Part shown: piece by piece, positions 35,177-46,127 of the stretch | Layout of the letters: each line of letters begins with the position of its first letter | Position numbering within the stretch: position 1 is the stretch's first letter | From: Triticum aestivum | Taxonomy: Eukaryota; Streptophyta; Magnoliopsida; Poales; Poaceae | Direction: 5' to 3' | NCBI RefSeq assembly: GCF_018294505.1 | Contig: NC_057800.1 | Span: forward strand, 473,157,037 to 473,221,036 | Length of the DNA: 64,000 nucleotides | The notes under the pieces: generated by a model | The model's database searches: none | Told to the model about the DNA's origin: nothing | Seen by the model: only the letters and a program-made list of their open reading frames with translations | Position numbers and translations under genes: made by a program

Positions 35177-36742
35177 TGATACGTCTCCAACGTATCTATA
35201 ATTTTTGATTGCTCCATGCTATATTATCTACTATTTTGGACTATATTGGGCTTTATTTTCCACTTTTATATTACTTTTGGGACTAACCTATTAACCGGAG
35301 GCCCAACCCAGAATTGTTGTTTTTTTGCCTATTTCAGTGTTTCGAAGAAACGGAATATCAAACGGAGTCCAAACGGAATAAAACCTTCGGGAACGTGATT
35401 TTCTCACCGAACGTGATCCAGGAGACTTGGACACTGCTCCAAGGAACAAAAGAGGCGGTCACGAGGGTGGGGGCACCCCCTTAGGGCGCGCCCCCTGCCT
35501 CATGGGCCCCTCGGAGCTCCACCAACGTACTCCTTCCTCCTATATATACCTACGTACCCCCAAACAAACAGAGACGGAGCCAAAAACCTAATTCCACCGC
35601 CACAACTTTCTGTATGCACGAGATCCCATCTTGGGGCCTGTTCCGGAGTTTCGCCGGAAGAGGGCCGTCATCACGGAGGTCTTCTACATCATCATAGCCT
35701 CTCCGATGAAGTGTGAGTAGTTTACCTCAGACCTTCGGGTCCATAGTTAGTAGCTAGATGGCTTCTTCTCTCTCTTTGAATCTCAATACAAAGTTCTCCC
35801 CCTCTCTCGTGGAGATCTATTCGATGTAATCTTCTTTTTGTGGTGTGTTTGTTGAGACTGATGAATTGTGGGTTTATGATCAAGTCTATCTATGAATAAT
35901 ATTTGAATCTTCTCTGAATTCTTTTATGTATGATTGGTTATCTTTGCAAGTCTCTTCGAATTATCCATTTTGTTTGGCCAACTAGATTGGTAGTTCTTGC
36001 CATAGGAGAAGTGCTTAGCTTTGGGTTCGATCTTGCGGTGTCCTTTCCCAGTGACATAAGGGGCAGCAAGGCACGTATTGCATCGTTGCCATCGAGGATA
36101 ACAAGATGGGGATTATTTCATATTGCATGAATTTATCTCTCAACATCATGTCATGTTGCTTAAAGCATTACTCTGTTTTTAACTTAATACTCTAGATGCA
36201 TGCTGGATAGCGGTCGATGAGTGGAGTAATAGTAGTAGATGCATAATCGTTTTGGTCTACTTGTCACGGACGTGATGCCTATATACATGATCATGCCTAG
36301 ATATTCTCATAACTATGCTCAATTCTGTCAATTGCTCAACAGTAATTTGTTCAGCCACCGTAGAATACTTATGCTCTTGAGAGAAGCCACTAGTGAAACC
36401 TATGGCCCCCGGGTCTATTCTCATCATATTAATCTCCATCACTTTAATCTTGCTTTGCTTTTTTACTTTGCCTTTTACTTTTACTTTGCATATTTTTACC
36501 AAAAATACCAAAAATACTATATCTATCAGATCTCACTCTCGTAAGTGACCGTGAAGGGATTGACAACCCCTAATCGCGTTGGTTGCGAGTAGCTATCGCT
36601 TCGTGCAGGTACGAGGGACTTGAGCGTGGCCTCCTACTGGATTGATACCTTGGTTCTCAAAAACTAAGGGAAATACTTACGCTACTCTGCTGCATCATCC
36701 CTTCCTCTTCGGGGAAAACCAACGTAAGCTCAAGACGTATCA
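35177..36742 (+). repeat. 3' LTR of the Sabrina-like element
   Basis: Direct repeat of 29861-31427. It ends GACGTATCA and is followed by target duplication GGCAC and the rest of the interrupted B3-like gene. Confidence 0.93.
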
Positions 36743-37528
36743 GGCACCTGCTCCGACACCGGCACCAGCTCTACAAGGAGCACCATCTCCGGCAGCAACA
36801 GCGGCTTCGACACCTGCACCAACACTTGCACTTGCATCTGCTCCGGCCCGTGCAGTTGCACCGGCAACAGACTGGGCTGCAGTTCGCACTTCATATACCA
36901 AAGTCCTTACAAAAACCGACATGTCCACCTTCTTGGTAAGCATTGGCCGCCCAAGTGCTTCATTCTTTTTTCTTTCCATGTTGTTTCACATGATTCACTG
37001 TGTTGATCTAACTGTTTGGGTATGTCTTCTTGTTTGCAAACAGAGAATTCCTAGAGCAACGAGGGAGTCGTTCAACAATCCAGGCGACCGCGGCCAAGTT
37101 TCTCTTACCATGCGTAGCCTTGGTGTGAATGAACCTGCTCAATATATCGTAAGTACAAAGGATGGTCGCATGATGATTGATGCTAAAGGATGGTCAAGGT
37201 TCAAATCTAAATCATATCTTGCGGTAGGGGATGATGTCAAAATCGAACTTTCTCGGCAAGGAGAGCTGGTCCAAATCAACTTTGAAATTCTTCAGTAGTA
37301 GCATGCAACTGCCTAACTGATCTATCCTCCAAGAGATTTTGATGTAATAATCTGGCATGGTGAAACAAGTGTCCTGTGTGTATAAGTAGTATGATAGTAT
37401 TATTTATCACATGGTATATCGTTGATAGAATTGCAACTCTGATTGGTGGTTAGGAACTGTCGTTCGATTTCATTCCAATAGCTACCGTGCTTTATTCAAT
37501 TTTGTGTATTCGCCTTGCGACAGCATCT

Positions 37529-38167
37529 AAAACCAACGCCGTACCGATCGCTTGCAATATGAAAAGCGCTGAGGTAGAACACATGGGCCCCCAAACATGC
37601 AGTGTCGGCCTACGGCCCAAAGTCCAGAACCTGGTTTCGAGAAGCACTAGCTCGGTGCAGAAGTGGCGTCCTCCTCCTGCTGTGGGTTGGGAGAAGATGA
37701 ATGTTGATGCTGCGTTATCTCGCAATGGTGAAAGGGGAGCCCTGGCAGTTGGGAGCCGGGATCATACAGGCTTCTTCCTTGGAGCATCGGCACTGGTGTG
37801 CGAAAGTGTTACTGATCCAGAGATCCTAGAGGCAACGGCATGTTGCGAGGGGCTATCTCTGGCTCTTGACTTAAACCTGCAACAAGTTCATATTAGCACC
37901 GATTGTTCAGCAACAGTCAAGCATATCAGAGAGGCATACTTGGGGCCCAGCAAAGTTATTATGGACGAGATCAAGATGAAGAAGAATATGTTCCAAACCA
38001 TGGAGATCATACATGAAAAATGCGAGTGTAATGTTGAAGCGCATGTGCTCGCAAAAGCTACTACTTCTTTTCCCTGTGGACGCCATCTTTGGCTCACAGG
38101 AACCCCCAAAATTATTTATATACCTATGACTGTTAATCTTCAATAAAGCATCTTTTATCCCTCAAAA
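37529..38167 (+). mobile_element. 5'-truncated LINE 3' end with RNase H domain
   Basis: The frame open through 38146 carries a type-1 RNase H-like domain (RVT_3). It shows MNVDAALS (first Asp), EATACCEGL (Glu), HISTDCSA (Asp) and a C-terminal NVEAHVLAKA. In plant L1-type LINEs this domain ends ORF2. An AATAAA signal (38143-38148) and an A7 tail (38163-38169) follow, as in LINE 3' ends. CATCT after the tail also occurs at 37524-37528, a possible short target duplication. The upstream domains are absent, so it is a dead-on-arrival copy, between two host-like genes. Confidence 0.62.
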
Positions 38168-38334
38168 AAACATCTGAGTATTATATTCTCAGTTGAACCC
38201 CCATAATGCTCGTGCATTGCAGAGGGAGTATTTTTTCGGCAAGGTGAGCCTGTGATATAAAAGATTTGTATATTTCTTTACAGAGGGAGTATCTCTTTGT
38301 CAAAAAATATATTTATGTGTAACTAGTTACTCCT

Positions 38335-38570
38335 GTCTTTCTACTTCCTTTTGCTGATATGTGGGGCAACCGGCAACGGGGTCCACGTGCCATATGCACA
38401 AATTAGAGTGCACAACTTCATGGTAGACACACCCCGGTCGTAGCGCCGTAGTAATGCCCAATGAGTCGTCAAATCACAAACCCCCCTTTCCAGCTTTAGC
38501 AGTAAGCTGGACGGACTAAGCGACAATATTTCACTGGGCCTGAATCCCTTTCTCCCTCGTCTGCTTGTTC
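38335..38570 (+). repeat. Leader segment copy 3 (upstream of 38610 gene)
   Basis: It shares GTAGTAATGCCCAATGAGTC, GTCAAATCACAAAC, TTTCCAG, CAGTAAGCTGGACGGAC and TTTCACT with 27480-27580 in the same order. The gene start follows at 38610, as for the copy upstream of 27762. A duplicated CAGAGGGAGTA at 38219 and 38281 hints at Stowaway remnants. Confidence 0.62.
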
Positions 38571-38609
38571 AGAGAAAACCCCCTCTCGGCGATTGCATAG
38601 GGTTTTCTC

Positions 38610-39906
38610 ATGGAGAACCAGGTACGAATTCTTCATCCATCCCCGATAAACCCAAGTCCCTTGGTCGCAGGTAATCCTAGGATGGCAGCCGCCGCCGTTG
38701 ATGCATTTTTCTTCCTACTAAATCTAGTGTGTTTCATTTGCAGTGCCCAAAGTGCGAGTACCCTACAGGTTTCTGCTCCCTCGGTGAGACGCCACACTTG
38801 TTCCTTCTCATCCTAACACAGCATTTTGAAATGCGCACAGTATGTTCCTAGAATCCTCTTTTCTATCCGGGAGGGTGGGGGTTTTTGAACATGCTGTGTT
38901 CTCATATTATTTTTCCTGTAGTGTATTATTTGCTCTGCCAGAACACATGTACTCAAGATGCTCGGCCTTGCCATAACTAAATACACTAGTTTAATGGTCA
39001 CAGTGAAGACAAGCCATGGATATAAGTTCTGAGTTGGGTTCATGAACCAAGAAGATCGCTGCTTTTTTATGGCCGAACTTGGATAAACTTTCTCAAGTGT
39101 TACAGACTGAAAGTTGGCGCACGAATGTTGATGGAAATAGCAGAACCTGATCTCATCTTCACTGTGATCTTCCACCCCGACGTCGTTCCAATTGTTCATC
39201 CATGTTAGTTTTGTATCTGGTTCTTGCTTATTGCCTCGATTACTTCTTAATCCACCTATTTTGTCTAACTAATCACAATTTAACTTTAGAAGTAGCAACG
39301 AATCTCTCACAAAGATGCTACTTCTAACTAATATTTTCTTATAATTGGTGGCACGTGTAGGTTTTTTCAGAGTAAAGCAGTCTACTCGTTTGTTACTCTG
39401 TAATAACTCGGATGTTACTAATGGCACTGAAGTTGACTGGATCGACATCCACAAGTTCCTACACTTTATTGATCGTCTTGAGGTCCTTGTGGGGCGTTTC
39501 AATGGTGGAAGGCCACGTGGGATATGTGTGCCACTGCTGCACTCGTTGAACAGGTCCAACTGTGTCGAGAAACTTATGGTATGAGCTCTTTTCTGTTATA
39601 TATGTTGTTCATAAACTATTGCTTATACACAGTTTTACAGCTGTGATCTTCTTGAAACAAGAACTGCCGAGTTCTATTGTTCCTATACAAATGCCTGACC
39701 ATGGTCGGGTCAGACTTGCGCTTGGTCACAACATGATGTTTATGTCGACCTACTCAATTCCCCTTGGAGGTGAAAAGATACTTATTCATGGGTGGTCTCA
39801 AATAATGAAGGCCCGTCCATCTTGGAGAATAGGACAGAAGATTACGTTCATGCTTTTCCATGGCTCTAAAGCGAATATCCTGTTTATTGACCACGTTGCG
39901 AGATGA
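38610..39906 (+). pseudogene. Paralogous Cys-motif/B3-like gene
   Basis: A mini-exon encoding MENQ (38610-38621) is followed by exon 38744-38783 (CPKCEYPTGFC), exon 39361-39578 (open, VDWIDIHKFLHFIDRLEVLV) and a last block about 39645-39906 ending in TGA. The last block has GWSQIMKARPSWRIGQKITF. It has the same layout as the second domain of the gene at 37044-37298 (GW, basic helix, VG/IG-D/Q, then strand), so the two genes look paralogous. The exon between 38783 and 39361 is unclear, and the last acceptor does not join in frame. It is therefore called a probable pseudogene or a mis-modelled gene. The B3-like role is inferred. Confidence 0.42.
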
Positions 39907-40112
39907 AGCCGCTTTCAGAAGGTTATGGATGCGCAGGGTGGCGCCTGGGCCTTGTCCTGGGGCTTGGCGGCCTCACCCTTGGTTAACTGTAGGCGAAGTA
40001 GCACTGTTCGAGGCGTGCTTTGTACGGTTGGACCTGTATAAGTACTCATACTGCTTTCAGCTTTGGTTGTTAACTGCCCCTGCTGGTTTCAGTTAAGCTT
40101 GTTAAGTAGTAC

Positions 40113-42425
40113 AGTCTGTCGTGTTTCTTCAGTACTGTCTTCCTCCAGCCGCCAAAACCAAACCAGCGCCAGCGGGGCCGCCTGCTTCCGCCTCCCACGG
40201 CTGGCTGCGCCTCAGCGCACGCATCGCCGCCCCACCGTCTCCTAAATTGTTAACGCTGACATCCTCCACGCGCTTTGGTGCGCTTGCCGCGGCACCGCCC
40301 TCTCGCGTTGTCAACATGGTCAACAAACAACAGGAATCAGCAGAAGTACGTGGAGAGGATGACAGTAGGGGCCCACCACGTCAGCGTATGAAAAAATAAA
40401 ATGCTTCCTCCTAGTGTATTCCAGACATCTAGGACCCACGACATTGGGAGCGTATATAGTCAATAGACAAGAGAACAGCACAAGATCGGCTGACACCTGA
40501 GACGTAGCAACTCGAGTAGTATTTTTTTGTTTGGTATTGTTGAGACGGAGCAGGGTTTGAACGGGGCTGTGGCCCGTCTAGCCTAGGCTTATATTTTATG
40601 TTCACCATGTGACCAGCCCAGCTATTTTTTCTTTGTGAAAATGAGCCCAGTTTATTTTTTCTAAAGAATACCCAATCCAGGCCTACTTATTTTTCTACGC
40701 CCTGATGGGCTGCAACTCTTTCAAGACGCCTGCAAATCTTGAAAGTAATATGAAATGGGTTGTAAATATAAAAACAGATGACAAATTGGCAATTACTTTA
40801 TAATTTCTGGATTTTATTACATTTTCATATCCCTATTTCACTAGGCATTAACCTAATTTAAATATATCTTCAAAGTACTTTAAATCTGGCTGGACATTTT
40901 GGTATTAAAAATAGTTTGGAACCCACAGAAATATGCGAAATTGGCCCTGGCCAACCAAAAAAACGACTGCAATAAATTGCATAAGAAGTTGCCATAAGCT
41001 ATACATAAATTATTAAAAAAAGAGGGAGTGGTGTGACTTGTGGGCCTATTTAGTTGACGCGTATGCAAGATTTTTTTAGTTATTATATACGTCAACAAAC
41101 CATTCTAGCAGACGTAACCGTTGGATGTTAATCCAACGGCCGTCGTGTTTCTTCAATCTCTGATCTTCTTGCTCCAACCGCCAAAGCAGCACCGGCGGGA
41201 CCGCCTACTCCCGCCTCCCGTGGCCGGCTGTGCTGCCGCGCAGGCCTCAGTGCCCCCTACTACTCCCACCGCTGGCCAGGGCATCCCTCTACTCACCCAC
41301 ACCCCTTGTTATTCTGCGGCGACGGTAGCCTCACACCGCAGCCGAACCGGTGAACGCTCGTACTCCTCTCCGCGTGGGCATCCACTATCGCGTCTTCCCC
41401 GGCTCTGCATCGTCCCCTTCCTATGCCTTGCCGTCGTCCACCGCCGTGGTGCTCTCGGTGCAGCGTGGTCAATGTGGTCAACGACCGACTTCCATTGGAA
41501 CAGTACTATACATGGAGAGGCTGACAGCTGGGTCCATGGCAGCCGCAAGGAAGTGCCTCCTTATTACGCGCAAAATAATTATTCCTCCACCTGACAGCAG
41601 GGACCCACCGGACGGGTCACCAGTATTTTGCGAAAAAATCGTTTCCCCCTGACTGTTGGGACCCACCGGACGGGCCACCGTAGTTCGCAAAAAAAACGTT
41701 CCCCCCGCTGTCAGCTCGGACCCACCGGAAGTGCCTCCTTATTACACACAAAAAATGAATACTCCCCATCTAGCTGGGACCCACCTTGGTGGGAGGCTGA
41801 CTTGTGGGCCTACTAAGTTGACGGGGACGAAGGGCTTTGTCAACTTAGTCAATATGAACGATTCTAGCTCCAGTAACCGTACGATGTCCATCCAACGGCC
41901 GTAGTGCTTCTTCAACCTCTGGTCTTCTTGCTCCAGCCACCCAAAGCAGCGCCGGTCATGCCGCATGCTCCTGCCTCCCATGGCCGGCTGTGCTGCCATG
42001 GAGGCCTCACCGCCCCCTACTATTCCCACCGCTGGCCAGGCCCTGCGGCGACGGCAGCCTCACACTGCAGCCGAACCAGTGAACCCTCGTACTCCTCTCC
42101 ACGCGGGCTTCCACTGCCGCGTCTTCCCCGGCTCCGCGTCGTCCCCTTCCTAGGCCTCGCCGTCATCCACCGTCGTGGTGCTCTCGGCGCGGCATGGTCA
42201 ATGTGGTCAACGGCCGACTTCCATCGGAAGAGTACTGTGCGTGGAGACGCTGACAGCTGGGTCCACGGCCGCGGAAGGGAAGTGCCTCCTTATTACGCGC
42301 AAAATAATTATTCCTCCACCTGACAGTGGGGACCCACCGGACGGGGCACCGTATTTCGTGAAAAAACGTTTGCCCCTGACTGCTAGGACCCACCAGCTAC
42401 ACCTTCGCACACAAGGAAGTGCGTG
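40113..42425 (+). repeat. Three diverged copies of a GC-rich leader-like segment
   Basis: Copies start near 40113, 41125 and 41887. Each has a CGTGTTTCTTCA..TCT.NTCTT start, CCGCCTCCC.TGGC(C/T)GGCTG, CCCAC(C)G, GTCAAC.TGGTCAA and GACCCACC. Copies 2 and 3 are long and close (about 41125-41640 and 41887-42400). Each is followed by short repeats of GTTCCCCC..CTGTNNGGACCCACCGGA. Open frames on both strands are compositional. Between copies 1 and 2 (40390-41110) no gene was seen. Confidence 0.6.
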
Positions 42426-42439
42426 ACAGTCGGGACCCA

Positions 42440-43129
42440 CCTGGTCGAAGCGTACGTAGCGTTGTCATTTTGGTCGCGAACGTGTACGTACATATATACT
42501 AGTCGATGTAGAGGCGCGCATGTGTCGTAGTAGAGGCGCGCACGTAGCATGTACACGTACGTATAGCGGCCAGGGTGCAAGAAAGAAAATACGGCCACGT
42601 ATGTGTACATACGGGCGGGGTCTCGAATGCCTACTCGCGCATACGTATGGCCAGGGCTCGTGTACATGGCTGGGTCAGAACGGAGAAACAGCGTCGTCGT
42701 CGTGTTCATGGGGAGGCAACGGAATGCGTTGTGTTCACCGAGAGGGCTTCGACGGAACACGTGATGGAAATGAGGCCTGGCGTACCGCAGAACAGAGGAA
42801 ACGGCCTTGTGTTCGACCGGCCACGTTCGAAACGGGATCCTGTTCATCGGGAGGGGTCTGGCGTATCGCAAAACGGAGGAAACGGACCTCCTACGGTCGA
42901 AACGGGGGTCCTGTTGATCGGGAGGGGTGTGGCGTACCGCAAAAAGGACAAAACGGACTTGTGTTGGAGCGCTACGGTCGAAACGGGGGTCCTGTTCATC
43001 AGGAGGGGTGTGGCGTGCCGCAAAATGGGACTCCACGGGATACTGTTCATCTCCACCATCGACCCCCTCCAGCCTCCACGAGTTACTGTTCATCCACCGT
43101 CGACCTCCTCCAGCCTCCACCTGCGACTG
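42440..43129 (+). repeat. CACTA-2 right arm: GTAC-rich stretch and ~75-bp tandem units
   Basis: 42440-42670 is rich in ACGTA/GTACGT palindromes. From about 42770 to 43040 a unit with CGGTCGAAACGGGGGTCCTG, TTCATC.GGAGGGGTGTGGCG and TACCGCAAAA is repeated four times. It ends in CTGTTCATC units that continue on the far side of the Angela insert (54858 on). Confidence 0.65.
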
Positions 43130-44841
43130 TGTTGGAAATATGCCCTAGAGGCAATAATAAAATGGTTATTATTATATTTCCTTGTTCATGATAATTGTCT
43201 ATTGTTCATGCTATAATTGTGTTATCCGGAAATCGTAATACATGTGTGAATACATAGACCACAACACGTCCCTAGTGAGCCTCTAGTTGACTAGCTCGTT
43301 GATCAAAAGATAGTCATGGTTTCCTGACTATGGACATTGGATGTCATTGATAACGGGATAACATCATTAGGAGAATGATGTGATGGACAAGACCCAATCC
43401 TAAGCATATCTTAAAGATCGTGTAGTTCGTTTGCTAGAGCTTTTCCAAATGTCAAGTATCATTTCCTTAGACCATGAGATTGTGCAACTCCCGGATACCG
43501 TAGGAGTGCTTTGGGTGTGCCAAACGTCACAACGTAACTGGGTGACTATAAAGGTACACTATGGGTATCTCCGAAAGTGTCTGTTGGGTTGGCACGAATC
43601 GAGACTGGGATTTGTCACTCCGTATGGCGGAGAGGTATCTCTGGGCCCACTCGGTAATGCATCATCATAATGAGCTCAATGTGACCAAGTGGTTGATCAC
43701 GGGATCATGCATTATGGTACGAGTAAAGTGACTTGCCGGTAACGAGATTGAACGAGGTATTGGGATACCGATGATCGAGTCTCGGGCAAGTAACGTACCG
43801 ATTGACAAAGGGAATTGTATACAAGATTGATTGAATCCTCGACATCATGGTTCATCCGATGAGATCATCGAGGAGCATGTGGGAGCCAACATGGGTATCC
43901 AGATCCCGCTATTGGTTATTGACCGGAGAGTCATCTCGGTCATGTCTGCGTGTCTCCCGAACCCGTAGGGTCTACACACTTAAGGTTCGGTGACGCTACG
44001 GTTGTTGAGATATTAGTATACGGTAACCCGAAAGTTGTTTGGAGTCTTGTATGAGATCCCGGACGTCACGAAGAGTTCCGGAATGGTCCGGAGGTGAAGA
44101 TTTATATATAGGAAGTCAAGTTTCGGCCATCGAGAAAGTTTGGGGGGTAATCGGTATTGTACCGGGACCACCGGAAGGGTCCCGGGGGTCCACCGGGTGG
44201 GGCCACCTATCCCGGAGGGCCCCATGGGCTGAAGTGGGAGGGGAACCAGCCCCTGGTGGGCTGGTGCGCCCGCCCCCATGGGCCTCCCCCTGCGCCTAGG
44301 GTTGGAAACCCTAGGGGTGGGGGCGCCCCACTTGGCTTGGGGGCCAAGCCACCCCCTTGGCCGCCGCCGCCCCTTGGAGATCCCATCTCCTAGGGACGGC
44401 GCCCCCTAGGGGTCCTATATATAGTGGGGGGGAGGGCAGCCGCACCCTAGACCCTGGCACCTCCCTCTCCCTCCCGTGACACCTCTCCCTCTCGCTGAGC
44501 TTGGCGAAGCCCTGCCGAGATCACCGTTGCTTCCACCACCATGCCGTCGTGCTGCTGGATCTCCATCAACCTCTCCTTCCCCCTTGCTAGATCAAGTTGG
44601 AGGAGACGTCTTCCCAACCGTACGTGTGTTGAATGTGGAGGTGCTGTCCGTTCGGCGCTAGGTCATTGATGATTTGGATCACGACGAGTACGACTCCATC
44701 GACCCCGTTCTCTTGAACGCTTCCGCTCGCGATCTACAAGGGCATGTAGATGCACTCCCCTCTCCCTCGTTGCTAGATGACTCCATAGATTGATCTTGGT
44801 GATGTGTAGAAAATTTTAAAATTCTGCTACGTTCCCCTTCA
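43130..44841 (+). repeat. Angela 5' LTR
   Basis: 1712 bp, direct repeat of 53150-54852. It contains the TATA box at 44415-44422 and GC-rich leader sequence. Short ORFs within are not genes. Confidence 0.95.
44415..44422 (+). promoter_or_regulatory. Angela LTR TATA box
   Basis: GGGTCCTATATATAGTGGGG. BARE1-group LTRs start transcription just downstream of this TATA. The 3' LTR has the same motif near 54423-54430. Confidence 0.72.
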
Positions 44842-44842
44842 G

Positions 44843-44856
44843 TGGCATCATGAGCC
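44843..44856 (+). other. Angela primer-binding site (tRNA-iMet type)
   Basis: TGGCATCATGAGCC lies one base after the LTR. It differs slightly from the consensus TGGTATCAGAGC complementary to initiator tRNA-Met, as usual for this family. Confidence 0.72.
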
Positions 44857-46127
44857 AGGTCTATGCGTAGTTTCTATGCACGAGTAGAACACAAAGCAGT
44901 TGTGGGCGTCGATATTGTCAATTTACTTGCCATTACTAGTCTTATCTTGATTCGGCGGCATCGTGGGATGAAGCGGCCCGAACCGACCTTACACGTACGC
45001 TTACGTGAGACTGGTTCCACCGACTGACATGCACTAGTTGCATAAGGTGGCTACCGGGTGTCTGTCTCTCCCACTTTAGTCGGATCGGATTCGATGAAAA
45101 GGGTCCTTATGAAGGGTAAATAGAAATTGGCATATCACGTTCTGGTTTTGGCGTGGGTAAGAAACGTTCTTGCTAGAAACCTATAGCAGCCACATAAAAA
45201 CTTGCAACAACAATTAGAGGACGTCTAACTTGTTTTTGCAGCATGTGCCGTGTGATGTGATATGGCCAAAGGATGTGATGAATGATATATGTGATGTATG
45301 AGATTGATCATGTTCTTGTAATAGGAATCACGACTTGCATGTCGATGAGTATGACAACCGGCAGGAGCCATAGGAGTTGTCTTAATTTATTTATGACATG
45401 CGTGTCAACATAAACGTCATGTAATTACTTTACTTTATTGCTAAAGCGTTAGCCATAGTAGTAGAAGTAATAGATGACGAGACAACTTCAAGAAGACACG
45501 ATGATGGAGATCATGATGATGGAGATCATGGTGTCATGCCGGTGACAACGATGATCATGGAGCCCCGAAGATGGAGATCAAAAGGAGCAAATGATATTGG
45601 CCATATCATGTCACTATTTGATTGCATGTGATGTTTATCATGTTTTACATCTTATTTGCTTAGAACGACGGTAGCTTAAATAAGATGATCCCTCATATTA
45701 ATTTCAAGAAAGTGTTCCCCCTAACTGTGCACCGTTGCGAAGGTTCGTTGTTTCGAAGCACCACGTGATGATCGGGTGTGATAGATTCTAACGTTCGAAT
45801 ACAACGGGTGTAAGCCAGATTTACACACGCAATACACTTAGGTTGACTTGACGAGCCTAGCATGTACAGACATGGCCTCAGAACACGGAAGACCGAAAGG
45901 TCGAGCATGAGTCGTATAGAAGATACGATCAACATGAAGATGTTCACCGATGTTGACTAGTCCGTCTCACGTGATGATCGGACACGGCCTAGTTGACTCG
46001 GATCATGTTTCGCTTAGATGACTAGAGGGATGTCTATCTGAGTGGGAGTTCATTGAATAATTTGATTAGATGAACTTAATTATCATGAACTTAGTCTAAA
46101 ATCTTTACATTATGTCTTGTAGATCAA

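Larger units (their letters stand above)
29861..36742 (+). mobile_element. Sabrina-like (Athila-type) Gypsy, full length but without pol
   Basis: LTRs are 29861-31427 (1567 bp) and 35177-36742 (1566 bp), both starting TGATAC and ending GTAGCA / GTATCA. A perfect 5-bp target duplication GGCAC flanks it (29856-29860, 36743-36747). The LTRs are mostly identical, with a few percent differences visible. The 3.75-kb interior has a primer-binding site, a short gag-like ORF, a tandem repeat and non-coding sequence. There is no protease, RT, RNase H or integrase. It is therefore non-autonomous and would depend on proteins from a related element. Confidence 0.93.
29136..37298 (+). pseudogene. Cys-motif plus tandem B3-like domain gene, split by a Gypsy insertion
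   Basis: Exon 29136-29300 (TAG/CAG acceptor, GTAAG donor) has a zinc-ribbon-like DCPACGSTRGPC. A second block, about 29408-29860, has a domain beginning FHFLCRVNNEGT and containing ITGKNWISLLCEYKLNPYDEL, then TAG at 29586-29588 where Gln is likely, then an Ala/Pro/Asp linker. The Sabrina-like element (29861-36742, TSD GGCAC) cuts this linker. The gene resumes at 36743-36935 and 37044-37298 with a second domain (GWSRFKSKSYLAVGDDVKIEL). Both domains resemble plant B3 DNA-binding folds, with the W..F and VGD motifs. That assignment is inference. If real, the product would be a nuclear DNA-binding protein. The nonsense codon and the insertion make it a pseudogene. Confidence 0.5.

Noticed and set aside
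42383..43216. Arg-rich ORFs on both strands before Angela
   Set aside because: They span the CACTA-2 tandem units and the CTGTTCATC field, and run into the Angela LTR.
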